A stretch of DNA of 37,979 nt from Chryseobacterium gleum (GTDB taxonomy: Bacteria > Bacteroidota > Bacteroidia > UBA10329): NCBI GenBank assembly GCA_945903645.1, contig CAMDOM010000036.1, positions 1-37,979 on the forward strand, read 5' to 3'. Positions within the stretch are counted from its first letter, which is position 1. Each line of letters starts with the position of its first letter. Both the position numbers and the translations under genes were made by a program. Below, in pieces: positions 1 through 7,030 of this stretch. The notes beneath the pieces are model-generated. The model saw nothing but the letters and a program-made list of their open reading frames with translations, was not told the DNA's origin and ran no database searches.

Positions 1-684
1 GCTACAATTTCTGCAACTGAGGGCACAGCACCTTTCGTTCCATCTGGCTATTCAGTACTCTATGTGCTTACAGAAGGTGCAGGTTTGGTAATCATTGATG
101 CTGCTGCAACACCGAGCTTCACTGTTAGCGCTGCTGGTGATTACACCATTCACACGCTTGTTTATGACCCGACTACGTTGGATGTAAGCACCGTTGTTTT
201 TGGAACAACTACTGGTTTTGATGTGAACGGCCTGCTTATCCAAGGTGGTGGAAGCATTTGCGGTGCTCTTGACGTTGCTGGTGCTCCAATCACTGTAGAA
301 GATGAGGTAACTTGCGATGCCACTGCTGGAACCTTAACAGCCGATGCTTCACCTGTATCATTGGTAGGTGGTTCTGCTACTATCTCTGCTACTCAGGGAA
401 CAGCACCATTCGTTCCTGCGGGTTACTCAGTGCTCTATGTGCTTACAGAAGGTGCAGGTTTGGTAATCATTGATGCTGCTGCAACACCGAGCTTCACTGT
501 TACCGCTGCTGGTGATTACACCATTCACACACTTGTTTACGACCCGACTACGTTGGACGTAAGCACCGTTGTGTTTGGAACAACTACTGGTTTTGATGTG
601 AACGGCCTGCTCATCCAAGGTGGTGGAACCATCTGCGGTGCGCTTGACGTTGCTGGTGCTCCAATCGTTGTAGAGGATATTACC
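1..684 (+). repeat. Two copies of a 375-bp intragenic repeat
   Basis: Copy A starts at base 1 (its true start may be upstream) and copy B at base 376, a period of exactly 375 bp or 125 codons. Identity is very high from the ATISAT segment to the DVAGAPI segment, with a few mostly synonymous changes, and is lost after about base 684. The near identity at DNA level suggests recent duplication or gene conversion and possible length variation between strains. Confidence 0.85.
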
Positions 685-948
685 GTTGGCATTTCTTCTG
701 CTTTGAATCGTAGCCTAAGCATCTATCCAAACCCAAGCAATGGTCAGTTCATTGTAGAATTGAACGGAGTAGATGGTAAAGCCACCATGAATATCTTGGA
801 TATGATGGGTCGTAGAGTGTATACGCAAGCAATGACACTCAACGGAACATTCCGCCAATCCATTAGCCTTGATGTGGCAAAAGGAACTTACGTGCTTCAA
901 GTGGTTACCAGCAATGGCATTGCCACACGTAAAGTTGAGCTTAACTAA
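1..948 (+). CDS. T9SS type A sorting domain protein with long tandem repeats (5' truncated)
   Basis: The reading frame is open from base 1, so the N-terminus lies outside the window and about 315 residues are seen. Two nearly identical copies of a 125-residue unit (starting at bases 1 and 376) contain threonine/valine/glycine-rich beta-type sequence such as YVLTEGAGLVIIDAAATPSF, each with one or two cysteines. The last ~75 residues are a type A T9SS sorting domain: IYPNPSNGQF, an MMGRRVY strand, and the final GTYVLQVVTSNG and RKVELN segments. By family knowledge such a tail directs export through the outer-membrane T9SS and cleavage or attachment at the surface. The repeat function is not recognised; an adhesin-like or structural surface role is inference. 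A strong hairpin terminator follows. Confidence 0.85.
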   Translation, partial: ATISATEGTAPFVPSGYSVLYVLTEGAGLVIIDAAATPSFTVSAAGDYTIHTLVYDPTTLDVSTVVFGTTTGFDVNGLLIQGGGSICGALDVAGAPITVEDEVTCDATAGTLTADASPVSLVGGSATISATQGTAPFVPAGYSVLYVLTEGAGLVIIDAAATPSFTVTAAGDYTIHTLVYDPTTLDVSTVVFGTTTGFDVNGLLIQGGGTICGALDVAGAPIVVEDITVGISSALNRSLSIYPNPSNGQFIVELNGVDGKATMNILDMMGRRVYTQAMTLNGTFRQSISLDVAKGTYVLQVVTSNGIATRKVELN

Positions 949-963
949 ATAGTCAGAATAAAA

Positions 964-1010
964 GAATCGAACCCCGTTCTGCCACAAGCAGGGCGGGGTT
1001 CTTCTTTTCT
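964..1010 (+). terminator. Rho-independent terminator
   Basis: GAACCCCGTTCTGC (969-982) pairs with GCAGGGCGGGGTTC (988-1001) apart from one internal mismatch, with loop CACAA. The hairpin is followed by TTCTTTTCT and flanked upstream by AAGAA, which can extend the stem. It closes the T9SS gene 20 bp after its stop. Confidence 0.85.
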
Positions 1011-1057
1011 ATCCGTTCAAACCATTTCAATGCAATGATTTCACCTTACGCTTTCTG

Positions 1058-1065
1058 TACCTTTG
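1058..1065 (+). promoter_or_regulatory. Bacteroidota -7 box (TACCTTTG)
   Basis: TACCTTTG fits the TAnnTTTG consensus exactly. It lies 20 nt before the start codon at 1086 and just after a terminator, so it is the likely promoter of the amidotransferase gene. No convincing -33 TTG was seen at the usual spacing. Confidence 0.55.
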
Positions 1066-1085
1066 TACCTAAGTGAATTGCCCCA

Positions 1086-2987
1086 ATGAGTGATGCCATA
1101 AAACATGAGTGCGGTATAGCCCTTATTCGACTGTTGAAGCCGCTTCAATTTTACAAAGACAAATACGGCACAAGCTTCTATGGACTGAATAAAATGTATC
1201 TCCTCATGGAGAAACAGCACAACCGCGGTCAGGATGGTGCTGGGTTGGCAAACATCAAGTTAGACATTGGCCCAGGCCATCGCTACATTAGTCGCAGACG
1301 GTCCAATTCGTCCACAGCAATCAAGGATATTTTTGGAGCAATTAACGAACGTTTTGAAGCCGAATTCAAGAACAATCCAGAGCATATCCAAGATCCTGAG
1401 TGGCTAAAATGGAATCTGCCATTTACAGGCGAATTGTTTCTAGGCCATCTGCGGTATGGAACTTTTGGCAGCAACAGTATCGAAAACTGCCATCCGTTTC
1501 TTCGTCAGAATAACTGGAAAACTCGTAATTTGGTGTTGGCTGGCAATTTCAACATGACCAATGTGGACGAGCTTTTTCAGCAGTTGGTAGATTTAGGTCA
1601 GCATCCAAAGGAGAAAACCGATACGGTCACTGTTCTTGAACGTATTGGCCATTTTTTGGATGAAGAAAACGACCGTATTTACTACAGCCACAGAAACGAA
1701 GTAGGCGGCAAGAAAGAAATGAGCCCCATTATTGAAGACAAGCTGGATGTGCCACGCATATTGCGCGAATCTGCTAAAAAGTGGGATGGTGGCTATGTAA
1801 TGGCTGGAATGATAGGTCATGGCGATGCCTTTGTGATGCGCGATCCTGCAGCCATCCGCCCTGGCTATTGGTATCAAGACGATGAGGTAGTGGTAGTGGC
1901 TAGCGAGCGTCCAGCAATTCAAACCGCTTTCAATGTGAAGTGGGATCAGGTGCAAGAGTTGAAACCCGCCCATGCACTCATCATCAAGAAAAACGGAACA
2001 GTTTCTGAAGAGAAGTTTATTGATGAACTGCCACGTAAATCTTGTTCTTTTGAGCGCATATATTTCTCGCGAGGAAGCGACAGAGATATTTACACCGAGC
2101 GCAAGGAATTAGGACGTGTGTTGGTGCCCCGCGTGCTCGAAGCAGTGAGCCACGACTTGGAGAATACAGTGTTCTCCTACATTCCCAACACTGCCGAAAC
2201 TGCTTTCTACGGCATGGTGAAAGGTTTGGAAGATTACGTCAATACCCTAAAAACCGACCTCATCCTAAATGGAAAGCGCTCGCTTGATGCCGCTCAGGTA
2301 ACCAAGATTTTGAACATGCGCGCTAGAGTTGAAAAGCTGGCCATTAAAGATGCCAAGTTGCGCACGTTTATCACTGACGATATTCACCGTGACGACCTCG
2401 TATCGCATGTCTATGATGTAACATACGGAGCCGTAAAACGTGGTACTGATAGCATTGTGCTTATTGACGACAGCATTGTGCGCGGCACCACATTGAAGCA
2501 AAGCATTCTTCGCATTATGGACCGCCTTGGTCCAAAGAAAATCGTAATTGTATCCAGCGCTCCGCAAATACGCTATCCCGATTGCTATGGGATAGACATG
2601 GCCAAGTTGGGCGATTTCATGGTGTTTCGCGCTGCGGTAGCCTTGCTTAAAGAAACCTTTCAGGAGAATTTGTTGGAAGAAGTGCTAGAAAAGGCCAAAG
2701 CCCAAATGGACATTCCGTTGGAAGATACCATCAATGTGGTGAAAGAAATCTATCGTCCGTTCACTGCTGAACAGCTCTCCGCCAAATCGGCTGAAATCGT
2801 AAGTCCTGACGGCATAAAAGCGGAGGTACAAATTATCTTTCAAGGAATTGAAGGGCTGCATGCGTCTTGTCCGAACCACTTAGGCGATTGGTATTTCACA
2901 GGCAACTATCCAACCCCAGGAGGCAATCGCGTGGTGAATCGCGCGTTTATCAACTACATGGAAGGCAAAAACGTTCGCGCCTATTAG
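1086..2987 (+). CDS. PurF-like amidophosphoribosyltransferase (633 aa)
   Basis: This is an N-terminal-nucleophile class II glutamine amidotransferase joined to a phosphoribosyltransferase. HECGIALI puts the nucleophile at Cys9, so removal of eight leading residues would be needed. QHNRGQDGAGL and GHLRYGTFGS are the usual glutamine-domain blocks. VLIDDSIVRGTT (residues 458-469) is the PRPP-binding loop. The C-terminal FTGNYPTPGG block recalls the end of PurF, but the paired cysteines of iron-sulfur PurF enzymes are not evident. The family reaction is PRPP plus glutamine to phosphoribosylamine, the first step of purine synthesis. At 633 residues it is longer than ordinary PurF (about 470-510), and Bacteroidota often carry such a long paralogue, so no symbol is given. 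Transcribed alone from a likely promoter at 1058. Confidence 0.85.
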   Translation: MSDAIKHECGIALIRLLKPLQFYKDKYGTSFYGLNKMYLLMEKQHNRGQDGAGLANIKLDIGPGHRYISRRRSNSSTAIKDIFGAINERFEAEFKNNPEHIQDPEWLKWNLPFTGELFLGHLRYGTFGSNSIENCHPFLRQNNWKTRNLVLAGNFNMTNVDELFQQLVDLGQHPKEKTDTVTVLERIGHFLDEENDRIYYSHRNEVGGKKEMSPIIEDKLDVPRILRESAKKWDGGYVMAGMIGHGDAFVMRDPAAIRPGYWYQDDEVVVVASERPAIQTAFNVKWDQVQELKPAHALIIKKNGTVSEEKFIDELPRKSCSFERIYFSRGSDRDIYTERKELGRVLVPRVLEAVSHDLENTVFSYIPNTAETAFYGMVKGLEDYVNTLKTDLILNGKRSLDAAQVTKILNMRARVEKLAIKDAKLRTFITDDIHRDDLVSHVYDVTYGAVKRGTDSIVLIDDSIVRGTTLKQSILRIMDRLGPKKIVIVSSAPQIRYPDCYGIDMAKLGDFMVFRAAVALLKETFQENLLEEVLEKAKAQMDIPLEDTINVVKEIYRPFTAEQLSAKSAEIVSPDGIKAEVQIIFQGIEGLHASCPNHLGDWYFTGNYPTPGGNRVVNRAFINYMEGKNVRAY

Positions 2988-3012
2988 TCATATTAGTGTG
3001 CTTCAAGCGTAA

Positions 3013-3036
3013 ATTAGCGAAATGCACATCGCTAAT
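3013..3036. other. Perfect 8-bp hairpin in the 2988-3139 gap
   Basis: ATTAGCGA (3013-3020) and TCGCTAAT (3029-3036) form a perfect stem with loop AATGCACA, 25 nt after the amidotransferase stop. There is no U-tract, so it may be a weak terminator or an mRNA 3' end stabiliser. No gene is visible in the rest of this gap. Confidence 0.4.
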
Positions 3037-3139
3037 AAATAGCGTTGATGTAACACACGCATACACATCAAATTACTTTACTATGCGCTATTTGCCAATG
3101 CGTTATTGATTAGCTTGGCTCTAGCTTCAAAACATTATT

Positions 3140-5296
3140 ATGGGAAGAAAACATCATCAAGGAAAGGGAAAAAAGGCAGCTTCTGTAGGCAAACAAGCTG
3201 GTCTGCGTGAAGCCGCATTTAGCGTTTTTACCAAAAGCCCCGACAAGCCGTTGAACTACAAACAAGTTGCAACGCGACTTGGAATGGAAGGCATACAGCA
3301 GCGGAATGAATTGCAAAAAGTCATTCATCAATTAAAAATGAGTGGCGATTTGCAGGAGGTGAGCGCAGGGCAATATCGCGCCAGACGGATGCCTTCGCCA
3401 CAACTTATTGGCAAGGTAGATTTGAATGCAGCTGGTGCCGCATTCGTTACAGTCGAAGGCATTGACCGCGATATTTATATCAGTCCACGCAAGGTGCGGC
3501 AAGCGTTGCAAGGCGACACGGTGAAAGTGCATGCCTACGCACGTCAAGGTGGAGGCCGCATCGAAGGCGAGATTGTAGAAATTATAGAACGCGCTAAAGA
3601 CACCTTTGTGGGCATCATAAAATCGAGCAAAGAATTCGCGTTTATGATTCCGGACGACCCAAAGGTTCGGGTCGATTTTTACGTGCCATTGCATGAATTG
3701 AAAGGCGCTAAAGATGGCGATAAGGTCATTGTGAAAATGACCGAGTGGCAAGAGCGCGCCCACAACCCCATGGGAAGCGTGATTATGGTGCTTGGCCGCC
3801 CGGGCGATATGGATGTGGAGATGAATTCCATCCTGGCCGAATTCGATTTCCCACTGTCATTTCCTGCCAATGTAGAAGAGGAAGCCAATCGCATTCCAGA
3901 GGTTATTTCGGCTGATGAAATTGCAAAGCGCAGAGATATGCGCACGGTGCCCACCTTGACCATCGACCCTGATGATGCCCAAGATTTTGACGATGCCATT
4001 TCCATCCAAAAACTGGAGAATGGCAATTGGGAAATAGGCATTCACATTGCCGATGTGTCGCACTATGTGCGGCCCGATACTGCCTTGGACAAAGAAGCCA
4101 TCAGTCGCGCCACCTCCATTTATTTGGTAGACCGGTGCATTCCCATGTTGCCCGAGAAGCTTTCGAATAAGGTATGTTCCTTGCGCCCCAACGAAGAGAA
4201 GCTGGTGTTTTCCGCCATTTTTGAAATGGACGAAAACGCCCATGTGATTAACGATTGGTTTGGCCGTTGCGTTATCAATTCTAACCAACGCTTCACCTAC
4301 GACCAAGCCCAAAGCATCATTGAGGGCAACGATGGCCCAATGAAAAGCGAAGTGCTTTCGCTCCACACCTTGGCGTTGGCTTTGCGCGCAGAACGATTTA
4401 AGAATGGCGCTATTGCCTTTGAGAAAGAAGAAGTGAAGTTTAGATTGGATCCAAAGGGCAATCCCATCGAGCTTTTCATCAAACAATACAAAGACAGCAA
4501 CAAGCTTATTGAAGAATTCATGTTGCTGGCCAACAAGCGTGTGGCTGAGTTTGTAGGCAAGCCACGGCAAGGCGCCATGCCCAAAACATTTGTGTATCGA
4601 ATACATGATAGCCCATCGCAAGAGCGCTTGGAAACATTAGTCACCATTGCGGCCCAATTGGACTATAAAGTTCAGCTTGGCCCGCGCAAAATCCTCACCG
4701 ATTCGCTCAATAAATTGCTTAGCGACATCAAAGGCAAGGGCGAAGAAAACATGCTGAGCACCCTCGCCATTCGCTGCATGGCCAAAGCCGAATATAGCAC
4801 GGCAAACATTGGTCATTTCGGGCTGGGATTTAGCCACTACACCCATTTCACCTCGCCAATACGCAGGTATCCCGATGTGATGGCCCATCGCCTATTGCAG
4901 CGCTATTTGGATGGCGGCACTTCGGCCAACGACAAAGACTACAAAGACTGGTGCATTCATAGTTCGGAGATGGAGAAAAAGGCTTCTGATGCCGAACGGG
5001 CCAGTGTAAAATACATGCAGGCCAAGTATATGAAAGACAAAATAGGCCAAGAGTTCGCAGGGCTAATTTCGGGTGTCACCGAATGGGGCATTTTTGTGGA
5101 GATAAAAGAAAACAAGTGTGAAGGCATGATTCGCCTGCGCGACCTATCGGACGATTTCTACAGCTTTGACGAGGACACGATGACCGTTACAGGTTCCTCC
5201 ACCGGCAACGAATACCGCCTTGGCGATGAAGTCCGCGTGCGGGTAAAAGACGTGTCCATAGAGAAACGGCAGATTGACTTGGTGATGTTGAGTTGA
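3140..5296 (+). CDS. rnr: Ribonuclease R (RNB-family 3'-5' exoribonuclease)
   Basis: A processive hydrolytic 3'-5' exoribonuclease for structured RNA. The order is a basic start (GRKHHQGKGKK), a winged-helix region (~25-80), cold-shock-type OB domains (~85-230), the RNB catalytic domain, and a C-terminal S1 domain (~634-716, GLISGVTEWGIFVEI). The RNB magnesium-binding aspartates are visible in IDPDDAQDFDDA as D276, D282, D284 and D285, with the same spacing as the catalytic set in E. coli RNase II. FTSPIRRYPDVMAHR is the other family signature. At 718 residues it matches the usual Bacteroidota length and lacks the long lysine-rich tail of E. coli RNase R. ATG at 3140 gives the basic N-terminus. 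No -7 consensus was found in the 152-bp gap upstream. Confidence 0.95.
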   Translation: MGRKHHQGKGKKAASVGKQAGLREAAFSVFTKSPDKPLNYKQVATRLGMEGIQQRNELQKVIHQLKMSGDLQEVSAGQYRARRMPSPQLIGKVDLNAAGAAFVTVEGIDRDIYISPRKVRQALQGDTVKVHAYARQGGGRIEGEIVEIIERAKDTFVGIIKSSKEFAFMIPDDPKVRVDFYVPLHELKGAKDGDKVIVKMTEWQERAHNPMGSVIMVLGRPGDMDVEMNSILAEFDFPLSFPANVEEEANRIPEVISADEIAKRRDMRTVPTLTIDPDDAQDFDDAISIQKLENGNWEIGIHIADVSHYVRPDTALDKEAISRATSIYLVDRCIPMLPEKLSNKVCSLRPNEEKLVFSAIFEMDENAHVINDWFGRCVINSNQRFTYDQAQSIIEGNDGPMKSEVLSLHTLALALRAERFKNGAIAFEKEEVKFRLDPKGNPIELFIKQYKDSNKLIEEFMLLANKRVAEFVGKPRQGAMPKTFVYRIHDSPSQERLETLVTIAAQLDYKVQLGPRKILTDSLNKLLSDIKGKGEENMLSTLAIRCMAKAEYSTANIGHFGLGFSHYTHFTSPIRRYPDVMAHRLLQRYLDGGTSANDKDYKDWCIHSSEMEKKASDAERASVKYMQAKYMKDKIGQEFAGLISGVTEWGIFVEIKENKCEGMIRLRDLSDDFYSFDEDTMTVTGSSTGNEYRLGDEVRVRVKDVSIEKRQIDLVMLS

Positions 5297-5338
5297 AAAA
5301 CCGCTGAACCTACTTTGTTACTTAATGTTCTTAATCCC

Positions 5339-6028
5339 ATGCCATTTTTCCTCCTCATCTTTTCCCTCTTCTTCATGACCGCCACCGCCCAACCCAAGGA
5401 TACCATTCTTTACGTGTATGACCCCATGTGCGGTTGGTGCTATGGCTTCGACCCTGTGATAGAGAAAATATCAGGAGAATGGGCCGATAAATTTCAATTT
5501 CACACCATAAGCGGTGGCATGATAACTGGCGAACGACAAGGCGTTATCGCTCCTCAAATGGCCACCTACATTTTGAATACGGTTTCACGATTGGAGCAAA
5601 TGACTGGTGTAAAATTTGGCGAATCGTTTCTCAAAGCACTGCGCGATGGCACCTATTATGCTTCGTCTGTGCGGCCATCGCGTGCCATGACCGTGTTCCG
5701 CTCCTTGCATGTCAGCAAGGCGGTTTCGTTTGCCAATGCCATGCAGCTCAAGTTGTTTTTGGAAGGAAAAAGCCTAAATGACGATGCAACCTATCGCGAG
5801 CTTTGCGCTGATTTCAATTTAGATTTCGATTCCTTCCTTAAGGAGCTAAACGCTCCACAATCGCTTGCCGCTGCCGAAGAGGATTTTGCGCTTTCGTCTC
5901 AATTGGGCGTTTCTGGATTTCCGGCCGTTATAGCCGTTCGCAATGGCAAAGCTCAAGTGCTGACAAGTGGATATTCGGATGCCGATACCTTGGTGAAGAA
6001 ACTGGAAGCGTTTCTCCGTAACAAGTAG
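5339..6028 (+). CDS. Exported DsbA-family thioredoxin-fold protein
   Basis: Starting at ATG 5339 gives 229 residues with a hydrophobic signal peptide (FFLLIFSLFFMTATA, cleavage near TAQ-PK). An upstream TTG at 5315 would add eight unhelpful residues, so it was rejected. DPMCGWC holds the CxxC redox pair at Cys31 and Cys34. GVSGFPAVIAV near the C-terminus supplies the cis-proline loop of thioredoxin folds. The helical insert between them (SGGMITGERQG, SVRPSRAM) resembles the DsbA/FrnE-like group. It probably acts on disulfides in the periplasm; whether it oxidises or isomerises cannot be decided. A near-match to the -7 box (TACTTTG, 5311-5317, one spacer base short) precedes it, 14 nt after rnr. 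Confidence 0.8.
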   Translation: MPFFLLIFSLFFMTATAQPKDTILYVYDPMCGWCYGFDPVIEKISGEWADKFQFHTISGGMITGERQGVIAPQMATYILNTVSRLEQMTGVKFGESFLKALRDGTYYASSVRPSRAMTVFRSLHVSKAVSFANAMQLKLFLEGKSLNDDATYRELCADFNLDFDSFLKELNAPQSLAAAEEDFALSSQLGVSGFPAVIAVRNGKAQVLTSGYSDADTLVKKLEAFLRNK

Positions 6029-6064
6029 GCGTTCCCTCTTATCCCAAACCAACGCGGGTTCCAT

Positions 6065-6072
6065 TACTTTTA
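6065..6072 (+). promoter_or_regulatory. Near-consensus -7 box (TACTTTTA) 4 nt before ATG
   Basis: TACTTTTA differs from TAnnTTTG only at the last base. It ends exactly 4 nt before the ATG at 6077, the same spacing as three perfect boxes elsewhere in the window. That would put the transcription start on the start codon. Confidence 0.35.
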
Positions 6073-6076
6073 TCGC

Positions 6077-7030
6077 ATGCAACCCACGCCTCGTTCGCTA
6101 GATAAACATCAGTTTCGTGTGGCCATCGTGGTGCCTTGTTTTAACGAAGAAGGCAACATACGTGAGCTTTACAATCAACTGAATGCTGCGCTAAAGGCCT
6201 ATTCCAACGTAGCATTTCTATTTGTGGACGATGGTAGCACCGACAAAACCTGGAGTGTGCTAGAACAATTGGCCACCCAAGATTCGCGCGTAAATCCAAT
6301 TGCGTTGAGCAGAAATTTTGGACATCAATTTGCGCTAAAAGCGGGATTGGACCACGCCACAGGCGATTGCATCATTAGCCTTGATGCCGATTTGCAACAT
6401 CCGCCAGAGCTTATTCCAACTTTAATCGATAAATGGCTGTTGGGCTACGAAGTGGTATACACCATTCGCAAAGAAGACCCCAATTTGCCGTGGCACAAAC
6501 GTCTGTTTTCCCAATTGTTTTATGCTTTGGCGAAGCGCTTGTCTTCGGTAGAAGTACATCCCGGAGCAGCAGATTTTCGGCTGTTGGACAGTTCGGTAGT
6601 AGAAGTGCTGCGCTCCTGTGGCGAAAACCATTTGTTCATTAGAGGAATGGTGAGCTGGGCGGGCTTCAACCAAACCGCAGTGGCCTACGAACCCAACGCC
6701 CGATTTGCCGGAAAAACCAATTATTCGTTCCGAAAAATGGTGTCGTTTGCCCTTAGTGGAATTACCTCGTTTAGCATACGCCCCTTGCAACTTTCCATTT
6801 TTCTTGGACTCCTTATTGCTGCTTTGGCAGGGCTGTATGGCTGTTACGTTATCTTCATTTTCGCATTCACCGATAGAGCAATTCAGGGTTGGGCCAGCAT
6901 CACGGCCAGTGTGCTTTTTATTGGTGGCATTCAGCTCATTATGCTTGGCATAATTGGCGAATACCTTGGCAAAACGTTTATCGAAAACAAGAAACGCCCC
7001 ACCTACATTATTCGCAAACCAAAGCGCTAA
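6077..7030 (+). CDS. Family 2 glycosyltransferase, DPM1/GtrB-like, with two C-terminal membrane helices
   Basis: A GT-A fold glycosyltransferase that probably moves a sugar from a nucleotide donor to a polyprenyl phosphate at the inner membrane. VVPCFNEEGNI begins the fold. VDDGSTDKT (Asp51, Asp52) and SLDADLQHPPE (DAD at 103-105) are the nucleotide and metal sites. Two hydrophobic segments (about 238-263 and 273-295) are the paired C-terminal helices of the GtrB/DPM1/ArnC group. Length 317 is normal. The 3' end overlaps the convergent YfhO-type gene by four bases. A polyprenyl-phosphate sugar made here could be a donor for that GT-C-like protein; this is inference from adjacency. Confidence 0.88.
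   Translation: MQPTPRSLDKHQFRVAIVVPCFNEEGNIRELYNQLNAALKAYSNVAFLFVDDGSTDKTWSVLEQLATQDSRVNPIALSRNFGHQFALKAGLDHATGDCIISLDADLQHPPELIPTLIDKWLLGYEVVYTIRKEDPNLPWHKRLFSQLFYALAKRLSSVEVHPGAADFRLLDSSVVEVLRSCGENHLFIRGMVSWAGFNQTAVAYEPNARFAGKTNYSFRKMVSFALSGITSFSIRPLQLSIFLGLLIAALAGLYGCYVIFIFAFTDRAIQGWASITASVLFIGGIQLIMLGIIGEYLGKTFIENKKRPTYIIRKPKR

Noticed and set aside
3857-4621. A 254-codon frame on the minus strand inside rnr
   Set aside because: It lies opposite the strongly conserved RNB domain, has no recognisable motif and no promoter, and reflects codon bias of the real gene.
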